From contig NZ_CP038143.1 in NCBI RefSeq assembly GCF_006542375.1, positions 868,001 through 932,000 of the forward strand: DNA of 64,000 nucleotides, read 5' to 3'. Source of the stretch: Oecophyllibacter saccharovorans (GTDB lineage: Bacteria > Pseudomonadota > Alphaproteobacteria > Acetobacterales > Acetobacteraceae). A model generated the notes under the pieces. The model was given only the letters and a program-made list of their open reading frames with translations, did not search any database and was not told the DNA's origin. The translations under genes and the position numbers were made by a program. Below, one piece after another: positions 42,755 to 51,627 of the stretch; within the stretch, counting starts at the first letter, position 1, and each line of letters opens with the position of its first letter.

Positions 42755-43687
42755 TCAAGAAGAAGCGGGGTTTCTGTTTTCTTCCATCAGGCTCTGCACA
42801 GTGCGGCGCGTGCTTTCCCGCCAGTCCGGAAGGGTAAGCCCGAAAGTTCTGGCCAGTTTGGCGGTATCAAGCCGTGAATCTGCAGGCCGTTTGGCAGGCG
42901 TAGGCCAGTCGGCAGTCTGTATGGCCTGCAGTTCCGGCATTTTCTGGCCCAGGCGGTCCGCCTCTTCAAGCGCTTCGCGTGCCAGCTCGTACCAGGTTCC
43001 CTCGCCACTGCCCACAGCGTGGAATATACCGTGCCAGTTCTCCTGCCAGGGGCGAGTCTGCATCTGTTCACTGACACCCAGCAGCACGGCTGCCAGATCA
43101 TCCGCGTTGGTGGGATTGCCCTTCTGGTCTCCCACGATGCGCAGAACAGGGTTTTTGGCGCCGGCATTAAGCATGGTACGCACGAAATTTTTGCCGTGCG
43201 GTGCGTATACCCAGGCTGTGCGGAAAACGGCGCTGAGCGGGGAGGCTGCCAGCACGGCGCGTTCTCCCGCCTCCTTGGTGCGCCCGTAAGCCGTGACCGG
43301 ATGGACCGGGTCCTCTTCCGTATAAGGCGCGCCTTTTTCGCCGTCGAAAACATAATCGGTCGAGACATGAAGGAAGGGAATGTGACGCCTGGCGGTTTCG
43401 GCGGCCAGCTTTTCCGGCCCGCTCCGATTAGTGCGTCCGGCAGCTTCCTCCTCGCTTTCCGCAAGGTCGACTGCCGTCCAGGCGGCTGCGTTGATCACTA
43501 CAGAGGGCCTGATCCGGTCCAGCAGGGGGCCGATGTCTTCCGGTGCGTCGAGGGAGAATTCCGGCCGGCCGATCCGGATGACGCGTGCGCCGCCCAGTTT
43601 CTGCAGGGACGTGGCCAGCTGGCCGTTGCGGCCGATAACAAGTATCGGCCCGGTCGCGTCCTGCTGTGCTGACTGATGCTGCGTCAT
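42755..43687 (-). CDS. rfbD: dTDP-4-dehydrorhamnose reductase
   Basis: The last enzyme of dTDP-L-rhamnose synthesis; reduces dTDP-4-keto-L-rhamnose with NAD(P)H. A 310-residue extended SDR. The cofactor loop is GRNGQLATSLQKLG, the substrate block is HVSTDYVFDGEKGAPYTEED, and the catalytic YxxxK is YGRTKEAGE. The rest follows RmlD architecture, with LPDWRESTRRTVQSLMEE at the C-terminus. It follows rfbC by 26 bp. Confidence 0.95.
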   Translation of the reverse strand: MTQHQSAQQDATGPILVIGRNGQLATSLQKLGGARVIRIGRPEFSLDAPEDIGPLLDRIRPSVVINAAAWTAVDLAESEEEAAGRTNRSGPEKLAAETARRHIPFLHVSTDYVFDGEKGAPYTEEDPVHPVTAYGRTKEAGERAVLAASPLSAVFRTAWVYAPHGKNFVRTMLNAGAKNPVLRIVGDQKGNPTNADDLAAVLLGVSEQMQTRPWQENWHGIFHAVGSGEGTWYELAREALEEADRLGQKMPELQAIQTADWPTPAKRPADSRLDTAKLARTFGLTLPDWRESTRRTVQSLMEENRNPASS

Positions 43688-43713
43688 GAAACTTACCCTT
43701 CCTCTCTGACTTC

Positions 43714-44277
43714 CTAGCCTTGAAAGCCGAACCAGCCTTCAGCTGCGCTGAACGCCGGGGCTTCGAGGTCTTTTTCCGACAGGATGGCTTTCCCGGGCTC
43801 GATCGGCCAGTCGATGCCCAGCGTGGGATCATCCCAGCGCACGGAACGCTCTGAGGGTTTGTTGTAGAGAGCGGTGCATTTGTACTGCACTTCCGTATCA
43901 TCCTCGAGCGTGACGAAACCGTGCAGGAAGCCTGGAGGTATCCAGAGCTGCGACCAGTTTTCGGCTGACAGCTCAGCACCAGCCCATTGCCCATAGGTCG
44001 GTGAGCCGGTCCGTGCATCCACCGCCACGTCCCAGATGGCCCCTTTGGTGACGCGGACCAGCTTGCCCTGCGCGAAGGGATCAAGCTGGCAGTGCAGGCC
44101 GCGGACCACGCCTTTCTTGCGGGACAGGCTCTGGTTGTCCTGGATGAAAGGCATGGTGATGCCGGCATCGCGCATGCGGTCAATATTGTAGGTTTCAGAG
44201 AAAAAACCACGATTGTCGCCAAAACGCGGGGGCGTTACCAGAATGACTTCAGGCAGGCGGAGAGGGGTGACTTGCAT
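43714..44277 (-). CDS. rfbC: dTDP-4-dehydrorhamnose 3,5-epimerase
   Basis: Epimerises dTDP-4-keto-6-deoxyglucose at C3 and C5. A 187-residue cupin, close in length to the E. coli enzyme (185). Typical segments are FFSETYNIDRM, DNQSLSRKKGVVRGLHCQ with the catalytic His, WDVAVDARTGSPTYGQW, and IPPGFLHGFVTLEDDTEVQYKCT. It lies between rfbA (47 bp) and rfbD. Confidence 0.96.
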   Translation of the reverse strand: MQVTPLRLPEVILVTPPRFGDNRGFFSETYNIDRMRDAGITMPFIQDNQSLSRKKGVVRGLHCQLDPFAQGKLVRVTKGAIWDVAVDARTGSPTYGQWAGAELSAENWSQLWIPPGFLHGFVTLEDDTEVQYKCTALYNKPSERSVRWDDPTLGIDWPIEPGKAILSEKDLEAPAFSAAEGWFGFQG

Positions 44278-44324
44278 GAAAAACCTTTTTGCTTGCAGCA
44301 GATCTCTTCAGAACGGTAGCTGTA

Positions 44325-45263
44325 TCAGGCCAGTGAGCGGAGGGTATCGGCCACCTGGAGCAGCATACGGCCCAGCTCGGTCTTGGACATCTTGCGTCCA
44401 TGCGCGCGCAGCTGCTCCGCGTCAATGAATCCCATGCGGAAAGCCGCTTCCGCGGGGGAGCCGACCAGCAGCCCCTGGCGGGACTGGATGGCCTGAACGA
44501 ACGTGCCGGCCTGCATCAGGCTGTCGGGCATCCCCGCATCCAGCCAGGCACAGCCTCGTCCCAGAAGATCCACCTGCAGGGTGCCTTCATCGAGATACAT
44601 CTGGTTGAGGTCGGTGATTTCCAGCTCACCGCGGGCGCTCGGTCTGACCTGGCGGGCCATGTCGCACACGCGGTGATCATAGAAATAAAGCCCGGTCACA
44701 GCCCAGTTGGAAGCCGGATCAGCGGGTTTTTCGGTGATGTCGAGAGCCTGGCCCTTCTCATCGAAGGTAACCACGCCGTAGCGTTCGGGATCGCGTACCT
44801 GATACGCAAAAACGGTCGCGCCCTTTTCGCGCAGCGCGGCTTCACGCAGCATCAGGGGAAGATGGTCGGCAAAGATCAGGTTGTCTCCCAGCGCCAACGC
44901 GCAGGGCGCGCCGTCCAGCCAGTCCTCGCCGATGAGAAAGGCCTGTGCGATGCCGTCGGGATTTGGCTGGCTGCGATAGGTGAACGTCACGCCGAACTGG
45001 CTGCCGTCACCGAGCAGGCGCTTGAACTGTTCCTGGTCATGCGGGGTGGTGATGATCATGATATCTCTGATGCCCGCCAGGATAAGCGTGCTCAGGGGAT
45101 AATAGATCATCGGCTTGTCATAGACCGGCAGAAGCTGTTTTGAAGTCGCCAGGGTCATGGGATGGAGGCGTGTTCCCGACCCGCCTGAAAGCAGGATACC
45201 CTTCATGGGCTTCACGGGAGAGGCCTCAGCAGCCTTGCGCGTCTTGTCACGGGGCTTACTCAT
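44325..45263 (-). CDS. rfbA: Glucose-1-phosphate thymidylyltransferase
   Basis: First enzyme of the pathway, joining dTTP and glucose-1-phosphate to dTDP-glucose; 312 residues. The nucleotide-binding signature [13 protein letters not shown] and [18 protein letters not shown] are clear, followed by [18 protein letters not shown] with its Mg-binding Asp. Here the first loop is LSGGSGTRL rather than LAGGSGTRL. ATG 45263 is used: it overlaps the rfbB stop (ATGA). The first 18 residues, basic and Ser/Pro-rich, are an extension relative to E. coli RmlA. Confidence 0.96.
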   Translation of the reverse strand: MSKPRDKTRKAAEASPVKPMKGILLSGGSGTRLHPMTLATSKQLLPVYDKPMIYYPLSTLILAGIRDIMIITTPHDQEQFKRLLGDGSQFGVTFTYRSQPNPDGIAQAFLIGEDWLDGAPCALALGDNLIFADHLPLMLREAALREKGATVFAYQVRDPERYGVVTFDEKGQALDITEKPADPASNWAVTGLYFYDHRVCDMARQVRPSARGELEITDLNQMYLDEGTLQVDLLGRGCAWLDAGMPDSLMQAGTFVQAIQSRQGLLVGSPAEAAFRMGFIDAEQLRAHGRKMSKTELGRMLLQVADTLRSLA

Positions 45264-46315
45264 GCTGAGGCTCCCAGGCGCTGGCCGGTATAGCGCTTGC
45301 TGTTGATGTCCTCCCACCATTGCGGGTGGTCGAGATACCACTGGATAGTCTTGCGCAGGCCGCTTTCAAAATCGTGCTCGGCTTTCCAGTCAAGGGCAGT
45401 CTCGGCATGGCTGGGGTCGATCTCATAGCGAAAATCATGGCCGGGCCGGTCATTGACGTAGCGGATCAGCTGCTCGCGCGGTCCCTTGTCAGAGGGGACC
45501 ATTTCATCGAGGATGGCACAGATTTTCCGGACCACTTCCAGGTTAGTACGCGGCTGGCGGGCCCCTATGGCGTAGGTCTCGCCCGGTACCCCCTTTTCGA
45601 CAGCGCGCACCAGGGCTTCGGCATGATCCTCCACGTAAAGCCAGTCGCGAATATTGGCCCCCTGGCCGTAAACCGGCAGTTCATGACCCTGAAGGGCCTT
45701 GATGATCATCAGCGGAATGAGCTTTTCGGGAAAATGCCACGGCCCGTAATTGTTGGTCGTGTTGGTTACCAGGGTCGGCAGGCCGTAGGTGGTGTGCCAG
45801 GCCCGTACCAGATGGTCCGAAGCGGCTTTGGTGGCTGAATAGGGGCTGTGCGGGTCGTAGGGGGTCTGTTCCGTGAAAGGAGGGGCGTTCTCATCGAGAT
45901 GGCCGAAGACCTCGTCAGTGGAGATATGGTGAAAGCGGAAGGCCTGTTTTTTTTCCTCTTCCAGTCCCATCCAGTATTTGCGCGCCGCTTCGAGAAGGGC
46001 GTAAGTGCCGATGACATTGGTCTGCACGAACACGCCCGGTCCGTCGATGGAACGGTCCACATGGCTTTCAGCGGCCAGGTGCATGACGGCGTCTGGCTTG
46101 TATTCTTCAAACAGTTTCTGCATCTCGCTGCCATTGACGATATTGGCGCTGACATGCCGGTAGCGCGGATCCTCAGCCACCTCAGCCACATTGTCCTCGG
46201 AGGCTGCATAGGTCATGCAGTCCACATTGAGGACCTCATGGGAGGTGTTGTTGATCAGATGCCTGACGACGGCTGATCCGATGAAACCGCAACCACCTGT
46301 GAGGAGAATACGCAT
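45260..46315 (-). CDS. rfbB: dTDP-glucose 4,6-dehydratase
   Basis: Converts dTDP-glucose to dTDP-4-keto-6-deoxyglucose with bound NAD; 351 residues. The NAD loop [15 protein letters not shown], catalytic [11 protein letters not shown] (Asp/Glu pair) and [15 protein letters not shown] (YxxxK) are all present. ATG 46315 is preferred over the in-frame codon at 46333, since AAAGGA lies 6 nt upstream. It is the first gene of the rfbB-A-C-D operon; its promoter must lie in the 277-bp AT-richer gap up to 46592. Confidence 0.96.
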   Translation of the reverse strand: MRILLTGGCGFIGSAVVRHLINNTSHEVLNVDCMTYAASEDNVAEVAEDPRYRHVSANIVNGSEMQKLFEEYKPDAVMHLAAESHVDRSIDGPGVFVQTNVIGTYALLEAARKYWMGLEEEKKQAFRFHHISTDEVFGHLDENAPPFTEQTPYDPHSPYSATKAASDHLVRAWHTTYGLPTLVTNTTNNYGPWHFPEKLIPLMIIKALQGHELPVYGQGANIRDWLYVEDHAEALVRAVEKGVPGETYAIGARQPRTNLEVVRKICAILDEMVPSDKGPREQLIRYVNDRPGHDFRYEIDPSHAETALDWKAEHDFESGLRKTIQWYLDHPQWWEDINSKRYTGQRLGASA

Positions 46316-46578
46316 GGGGGTCCTTTGAAACAAATTCAGGCAAATTCACCAGTTGGATCCGCTGGCTGAACCGGCTTTCCCGTACCCGGCCGGAAAGCTG
46401 AGGAAGTAACCGGGCAGTGAAACTGCAGGAAAAACCAGGTTTTTATAACATCCGGTTAATGTAAGATAAAGAACTTCCTTCTGCCTGCCTGTTGCAGCGA
46501 TGTGGACAGAGACTGCTTTTCAGAAAAATTATTTTAATCTCCGGCATTACAGAAATTACCACGCTCCGTCGCGTGCTG

Positions 46579-46596
46579 CTGAAAAGGCCTTTTCAG
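46579..46596. repeat. Perfect 18-bp palindrome at the end of the GT4 gene
   Basis: CTGAAAAGGCCTTTTCAG is fully self-complementary and covers the stop codon of the glycosyltransferase (46593-46595). As RNA it could fold into a 7-bp stem with a GGCC loop and act as a weak terminator for that gene, or it may be a protein-binding site upstream of the rhamnose operon. Confidence 0.4.
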
Positions 46597-47768
46597 GAAT
46601 GAGCGGAGGCGTCCGGGGAGCTGTCAGACGGCCTGACAGAAGGGCGTGCTTTTCGCCTCACCAGACCTTCAATGTGCTCCATGACTTTCTTGCCGTTGCG
46701 GCGGAAGCTGCCAGGCCCATACTGGGCCAGAACCCGGCGGCGCCCTTCCTGGCCCAGTGGCGCGCATTGCTCGGGATGGTCGAGAAAGAAGGCCAGGGCC
46801 TTGCAGCAACCGTCGATGCAGGCCTGCCCTTCTGTGCTTTCAAGCAGGATACCTGTTTCCCCTGTTTTCACGATGGCGCCCATGTTGCCTGCCGGCGTGG
46901 CAATGGCAGGCACGCCCCGGCTCAGGGCTTCATGCACGCCCAGGCAGAGCCCTTCCTTCAGGGAAGGCTGGATGTAGACATCAAGCGTGTCGAGAAAGGC
47001 GTTGGTGTCTGTCACGAAGCCTTCGAACGTGACCAGATCTTCGACCCCCAGCGAGCGTGCCAGGGCTTTCAGCTCCTCTTCCTGCGGGCCGTCCCCGCCG
47101 ATATGCACGTGCAGCTGTTCTGCCAGGCCCGGTCGCGCCTGCCTGAGTGCGGCAAGGGCGTGAAGGAGCAGGTCATATTGCTTGAGGGGGTGCAGGCGCC
47201 CCAGCGTGCCTACGCGCAGAGGCTCGCCCTTTCTCCGTTTTCCGGGTGTATGACCACCAGGCATGTTGCCGGCGAGCGGATGGCCTGCGCATTCAAACAG
47301 GGGCCAGACCATGATACGTTCCTGCGGCACCTGCAGATCACGTTGGAGGGCTGCTGATACGGCATCAGAGTCGGCCAGCCAGAGCTTGGCGACCTTGCGG
47401 GTCCGGTGGCTGTAAGGGCGCGAGGCCGCCTGGTTTTTCCAGCTCACCACCGGAATGCCGAGGATTTTCCCTGCGACCTGGCCCACGAAAGAGGCCTTGC
47501 TGTGGGAAGTCCAGATCAGGTCGGGGCGTCTGCGCAACAGATGGGCGACCAGGCGGAAAATCTTGTAGGGCTTGCCGCGTGTGCCTCCTTTCAGCACTGA
47601 CCATGGCACGCCCGCTTTTTCAACCAGGACTGCGATCTTCATGTCGCGTGCCTCGCAGGCCACCACTTCCACGTCATGACCACGCTCCCTGATCAGCGCC
47701 AGAAGATCCGGCAGGGTGGCTGAGGCACCACCGCCTTCAAAGCTGCTCATCAGATAAAAGATTTTCAT
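46593..47768 (-). CDS. Glycosyltransferase family 4 (copy A)
   Basis: A 391-residue GT-B retaining transferase. The N-terminal domain starts YLMSSFEGGGASATLPDLLALIRERGHDVEVVACE; the C-terminal domain has GTLGRLHPLKQYDLLL, GGDGPQEEELKALA, and the nucleotide-sugar site EGLCLGVHEALSRGVPAIAT with the E-x7-E pair. It resembles the GT4 at 53028-54131 along its whole length (SSFEGGGA/SSLDSGGA, RRPDLIWTS/RRPDVIWTS, PVVSWKNQAA/PVVSWKHSAA), so the two are paralogues, probably adding successive sugars of one polysaccharide. It stands as a single gene, divergent from the phosphatase. Confidence 0.88.
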   Translation of the reverse strand: MKIFYLMSSFEGGGASATLPDLLALIRERGHDVEVVACEARDMKIAVLVEKAGVPWSVLKGGTRGKPYKIFRLVAHLLRRRPDLIWTSHSKASFVGQVAGKILGIPVVSWKNQAASRPYSHRTRKVAKLWLADSDAVSAALQRDLQVPQERIMVWPLFECAGHPLAGNMPGGHTPGKRRKGEPLRVGTLGRLHPLKQYDLLLHALAALRQARPGLAEQLHVHIGGDGPQEEELKALARSLGVEDLVTFEGFVTDTNAFLDTLDVYIQPSLKEGLCLGVHEALSRGVPAIATPAGNMGAIVKTGETGILLESTEGQACIDGCCKALAFFLDHPEQCAPLGQEGRRRVLAQYGPGSFRRNGKKVMEHIEGLVRRKARPSVRPSDSSPDASAHS

Positions 47769-48205
47769 GTCTATTCCTTGCTTCCTGCAGCTTCTTTTTC
47801 TTCGTGCCGGTTTTGCACATCATTATTCAAATTTAATGCGACAGCCTGCCTAACGTCCGATCCATCCAGCGTCATTAGAGCTATAACATAAGTGACAACA
47901 TAAGTGACCGGCCTGCCATTCATTGCTGTCTTCATCTCAGCACGAAATCTGTATGAAACGGGTCTGTAAAAAACGGGATTGCCCTGCCTCGCCCTACCGC
48001 TCTGGCCTGCCTGGGCTGCACATGGAAACGTTAAAGTTTCCCTGCCCCCTTGAGCCTGAAGGCTTTCCCCGCTATCGCCATTGCGGACAATGCCTTCCCG
48101 GACGCTGGCGCGGTTTTCAGAAACACCCCCCTGTCTGCTGGCCTGCTCCAGCTGTCCAGCCGTTTTCTTCGGGAGGTCCTGCCATGATGAGGTCTGTTGC
48201 GCCAG
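47769..48205. other. 437-bp divergent promoter region with repeats
   Basis: No convincing gene; reading frames here lack family signals. The left part (47800-47910) is AT-richer and includes a perfect 12-bp tandem repeat (47885-47908). An 18-bp dyad, GGAAACGTTAAAGTTTCC, lies at 48024-48041. Both sites fall between divergent genes of the polysaccharide region, so control of the GT4 gene and of the phosphatase/flippase pair is the likely role. Confidence 0.45.
47885..47908. repeat. Tandem 12-bp direct repeat
   Basis: AACATAAGTGAC occurs twice in direct succession (47885-47896 and 47897-47908) without a mismatch. It lies 117 bp upstream of the GT4 start codon on the minus strand. A 12-bp period places both copies on about the same face of the helix, as expected for two adjacent binding sites of one regulator; a simple duplication by slippage is the alternative. 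Confidence 0.6.
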
Positions 48206-48988
48206 ATGCCCGTTGATTCAGACACGCCCGGAATTACCCCCGACATCAGTCAGGACCATTTTCTGGATGGTCCGGGTCTTGAAGCGGGGGTAACGCGTTT
48301 CTGGCTTGTGCGTCATGGCGTGGTGGAGGAAGGCGCGCGCCAGACCCTGTACGGCACGCTTGATGTGCCGCTTTGCGCCCCCACTCTGCAAACCCATAGC
48401 ACGGCCCTTGCTTCACTGGCGGAGATGCTGCCGCGCGACACGCTCTGGCTGACCTCCCCGTTGCAGCGGGCCCGCGAAACGGGGCGTGCCGTACAGAAAG
48501 CGGGGCATTTCACTCACTCCCTGCAGGTGGAGCCTGCTTTTATTGAGCAGTCGCTGGGATCATGGAACGGCGTGCCGCACCGAGATTTCCATGCCTACCG
48601 CCAGCAGGAGGCGCATCCTTTCTGGTCCCTGTGTGCTACGGAAAAACCTCCGGGTGGGGAAAGCATGGTCGAGGTCTGCGAACGTGTCGGCGCGGCCCTG
48701 ACCCGTCTGGCCGATACCCATGAAGGCCAGGATATCGTCGTGTTCAGCCATGGCGGGGCCATCCGCATGGCGCTGGCTTTTGCGCTGGCCATTCGTCCGG
48801 AAAATGCCCTGCGTTTTACGATCCAGAATCTCTCGGTGACGATTATCGAACGCCTTGAGGGGGAATGGCGTGTGGTCTGCGTGAATGTCCTGCCGGATTT
48901 CGGTCCGGATTTTGCCCCGCCCTTCAGCGTTGCCGAGGCACCTCAGGACCGCAGATCCCGCAAGAAGGGCAGCGGGACCGCAGGGTGA
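48206..48988 (+). CDS. Histidine phosphatase (phosphoglycerate-mutase-like)
   Basis: A 260-residue member of the histidine phosphatase superfamily, branch 1. The phosphate-accepting loop is FWLVRHGVVEEG (catalytic His of RHG), followed by TSPLQRARETG, the acidic EQSLGSWNGV and the second His in VVFSHGGAIRMAL. Substrates in this group are diverse, for example alpha-ribazole phosphate or sugar phosphates. ATG 48206 is chosen; a TTG three codons upstream is possible. About 25 residues precede the conserved strand. It overlaps the flippase gene by 1 bp (TGATG), so the two are translated together, hinting at a role in glycan assembly such as removal of a phosphate from a sugar or lipid precursor. 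Confidence 0.85.
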   Translation: MPVDSDTPGITPDISQDHFLDGPGLEAGVTRFWLVRHGVVEEGARQTLYGTLDVPLCAPTLQTHSTALASLAEMLPRDTLWLTSPLQRARETGRAVQKAGHFTHSLQVEPAFIEQSLGSWNGVPHRDFHAYRQQEAHPFWSLCATEKPPGGESMVEVCERVGAALTRLADTHEGQDIVVFSHGGAIRMALAFALAIRPENALRFTIQNLSVTIIERLEGEWRVVCVNVLPDFGPDFAPPFSVAEAPQDRRSRKKGSGTAG

Positions 48989-50382
48989 TGGGTGGGGTCG
49001 GGAAAAGACTGTTCGGCGATGATCTTTTCCGCAAGGTCTTTGCCAATACGGCCAAGCTTGGATCAAGCAAGATTCTGGGGGGTCTGTTCAGCCTCATCGC
49101 CCTGGTCTGCACCACCCATGGGCTGAGCGCAGGGGCCTTCGGGGTCCTGACCCTCATTTCTTCTTATGCGCTCAGCGTTACGGCTTTCGGGAGTTTCCAG
49201 AGCTGGCAGGTGGTGTTGCATTATGGCGCGGTCCCCTGGAAGGACGGTCAGCGGGGGCGGGTGGTCAACACGATCCGTTTCGCCTTCGGCCTCGATCTCA
49301 CGGCAGGCCTTGTAAGCATGGCAGTCGCCATGGCAGCTCTGCTCCTGTTCGGTCACAAGCTGGGGGTGCGAGCGGAGCATCGGCACCTGGCACTGCTTTA
49401 CTGCACCCTCATTCCCGGGATGGCGAGTTCCACTTCGCTGGGGGTGCTCAGATTGCTCGACAGGGTGGGCATGCTGGCACGCCAGAAGATGGTCGGTCCG
49501 GTTCTGCAGGCCGTGCTCTGTGCGATTGCCATGGTGCTCAAGGGCAATCTCGCCTCTTTCGTCATCGCCTGGTATGTCGCCCGGCTGGTTTCGCAGATCT
49601 GGATGTGGGTCTGCACCTGGCGTGCCTTGAAGGAAGTTGGGCTGAGTGCCGCCCTGCGCCCTTCCCTTCTGGGTGCCGGGCGCCGCATGCCGGCCGGCAC
49701 CTGGAGCTTCACCTGGATGTCGAGCATCAACGTGCTGATCTACTCAGCCTGGCAGCCGGTCAGCAACCTGATGGTCGGCAGTGTGCTCGGCAATGCGGCC
49801 GCCGGCGTGTATGGTCTGGCCCTCAAGCTCCTTTCGGCCGTGCGCAGCCCTGCGCGCATGCTGGAGAAGAACTACTATCCCGAGATCGTGCGGCTTGATC
49901 CGCGCACGCAACGGCCATGGGCCATCCTGGCGCGCTTCTGCGGGATTTCGGCCCTGGTCGGGGTAGGGGGCATGCTGCTTGTTTATGTCGGCGGCCAACC
50001 GCTGATCAGCCTGCTTGGCCATCGTTACGGGCAGAGTGCGACAGTGCTGAAATGGATGGCGCCTTCAGTGCTGTTCTTCCTCTTTCCGCTGCCACTCGAC
50101 AGCATTCTTTTCACTTCCGGCCGCGCGGCATCTCTCATGGTCATTGAGGGCAGTTCAGCCCTGATTTACCTGCTGCTGGTAATTCTTCTGGGCCATTTCT
50201 GGGGGCTGAACGGCGTCGGATTGGCCTATACGGTCGGACGCGGCATTCTGGCCCTGATGGTGGTGAGCCTCAGCCTTTATGTTTTCTGGCACCGCGACCG
50301 CATCATCCCGCCCCATGAACGCCGCAAGCAGAAAAGAGCCCCGGAAAGGGGCGAGGTGAAAAGGGCTGTCTCCACCCCGTAA
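48988..50382 (+). CDS. Wzx-like polysaccharide flippase / MOP-family transporter (copy 1)
   Basis: A 464-residue inner-membrane protein with about twelve to fourteen hydrophobic segments, typical of the MOP exporter superfamily that flips polyprenyl-linked oligosaccharides across the inner membrane. Segments such as LGSSKILGGLFSLIALVCTTHGLSAGAFGVLTL near the start and NVLIYSAWQPVSNLMVGSVLGNAAAGVYGLALKL in the middle are what Wzx-like proteins show. The start ATG 48988 overlaps the phosphatase stop. The 25 C-terminal residues are strongly basic and cytosolic. A paralogue with related layout lies at 51624-53024. Confidence 0.82.
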   Translation: MGGVGKRLFGDDLFRKVFANTAKLGSSKILGGLFSLIALVCTTHGLSAGAFGVLTLISSYALSVTAFGSFQSWQVVLHYGAVPWKDGQRGRVVNTIRFAFGLDLTAGLVSMAVAMAALLLFGHKLGVRAEHRHLALLYCTLIPGMASSTSLGVLRLLDRVGMLARQKMVGPVLQAVLCAIAMVLKGNLASFVIAWYVARLVSQIWMWVCTWRALKEVGLSAALRPSLLGAGRRMPAGTWSFTWMSSINVLIYSAWQPVSNLMVGSVLGNAAAGVYGLALKLLSAVRSPARMLEKNYYPEIVRLDPRTQRPWAILARFCGISALVGVGGMLLVYVGGQPLISLLGHRYGQSATVLKWMAPSVLFFLFPLPLDSILFTSGRAASLMVIEGSSALIYLLLVILLGHFWGLNGVGLAYTVGRGILALMVVSLSLYVFWHRDRIIPPHERRKQKRAPERGEVKRAVSTP

Positions 50383-50457
50383 GGGAAAGGGTCGGAAGCC
50401 GCGGTACAGCCAAAGACGCCTGACCGTTCTGGTCATGCCTGGGCCCGCCACAACCGC

Positions 50458-51627
50458 TCAGCCCTGTTCCAGAAGCCAGTCCCGCAAGGCATGTGCATTG
50501 CACAGTCCCGCTGTCTGTTCCCCAGCTCCTGGAGCTGTCATGTTTTCAGAAGGAAGGGTGTAGGTCTCGTGCAGCAGGGCCTGTTGCGCCTGCAGATACA
50601 GGGCGTGCCGCTCCGGTGCCGCTCTGATCGCTTCCATCAGATCCGCAGGATCCTCTACCACATCGCCGAGAGCCCAGTGGCGAAAATAGGGATTGCCGCG
50701 CCAATCCAGCCGAAGTGGATTGAGAAACACGCAGGGCCGGGGCCGAATGAGAAATTCATAGACCTGGCTGCTGATGTCTCCCAGGTAGAGACTGGCGGTG
50801 GATGTATAGCTCAGGTCCTGCATGGCCATGGAGCCGGTATCCACCCTGATATTGCCACCGGCAAAACTCTGCAGCCAGCGAGCTGTTGCCCCCCAGCCTT
50901 CATGAAACAGCTTGACATGCGGAGCGACCATCAGTCCGAGGCCTGCATCGCTGCCCGTTCCCTGCCGGGACCGGAAAGCCTCCACCACCTGCGGCAGCAG
51001 GTGCTTCCAGCCGTTCAGGGAATTTTTGTAATGGGGGTTGTAAAGCACGTAGGGCTGGGTGCCGAAAGGCGCTCCCTTGCCGGGAATTGCGGGCAGGAGG
51101 TCGAGCTTTGGCGCGCCGACTGTGCGTATCTGCTTTCGTGACAGCCATCCCTGGCCATGCAGGTAATCAGCCATTTTCGGTCCGGGCAGCAGGGCAAGGT
51201 CGAAATGGCGTATCAGGGCTTCATCGCCGACCTTCCGGTCTCCCGCCCCGTGGGACAGATAGACCAGTTTTGCCCTCAGGCCCGCTTTCTTCAGCAGGGC
51301 TGCCGTGTATTCCGTGGCCACCACGGCATCGAATTCCTGCAGCTGCGCCACGTTCTCACGCAGGAGCTGCAGGCGCTGGGCGTCGAGCAGATGCGCCTTT
51401 TCCAGCCCACGGCAGTACCAGGACTTACGGAAAGTGTGTTGTGGCAGAGCGGGCGTGCCCAAGCGCTTTCTGATGTGAGCCAGGTGGGGCAGGCAGGCGC
51501 TGTAATTGACGAACTCCACCACTTCGCAGCCAGGCAGCCGGGCCATGGCGCTGGCCATCGGGGCGGCATGATAGCAGTGGTAGGGTTCGGCAAAGTGCAG
51601 AAAGGCGATCTTCAGCGCCGGCTTCAT
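50458..51627 (-). CDS. CDP-glycerol glycerophosphotransferase-like protein
   Basis: A 389-residue protein resembling, at moderate level, the CDP-glycerol:poly(glycerophosphate) glycerophosphotransferase fold (GT-B like). Suggestive segments are LVYLSHGAGDRKVGDEALIRHFDLALLPGPKMADYL, IRTVGAPKLDLL, YVLYNPHYKNSLNGW, and STASLYLGDISSQVYEFLIRPRPCVFLNP, where the SD/DISS-VYEF block matches the nucleotide-binding part of the family. It could attach glycerol phosphate or a related group to a surface polymer. ATG 51627 overlaps the flippase stop (ATGA). It is last in the operon GT4-flippase-this gene, convergent with flippase copy 1. Function is inferred, not certain. Confidence 0.65.
   Translation of the reverse strand: MKPALKIAFLHFAEPYHCYHAAPMASAMARLPGCEVVEFVNYSACLPHLAHIRKRLGTPALPQHTFRKSWYCRGLEKAHLLDAQRLQLLRENVAQLQEFDAVVATEYTAALLKKAGLRAKLVYLSHGAGDRKVGDEALIRHFDLALLPGPKMADYLHGQGWLSRKQIRTVGAPKLDLLPAIPGKGAPFGTQPYVLYNPHYKNSLNGWKHLLPQVVEAFRSRQGTGSDAGLGLMVAPHVKLFHEGWGATARWLQSFAGGNIRVDTGSMAMQDLSYTSTASLYLGDISSQVYEFLIRPRPCVFLNPLRLDWRGNPYFRHWALGDVVEDPADLMEAIRAAPERHALYLQAQQALLHETYTLPSENMTAPGAGEQTAGLCNAHALRDWLLEQG

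Noticed and set aside
47923-48216. 97-codon ORF before the histidine phosphatase
   Set aside because: Rich in Pro, Cys and Ser with no motif and no ribosome-binding site; the stretch is better explained as promoter DNA.
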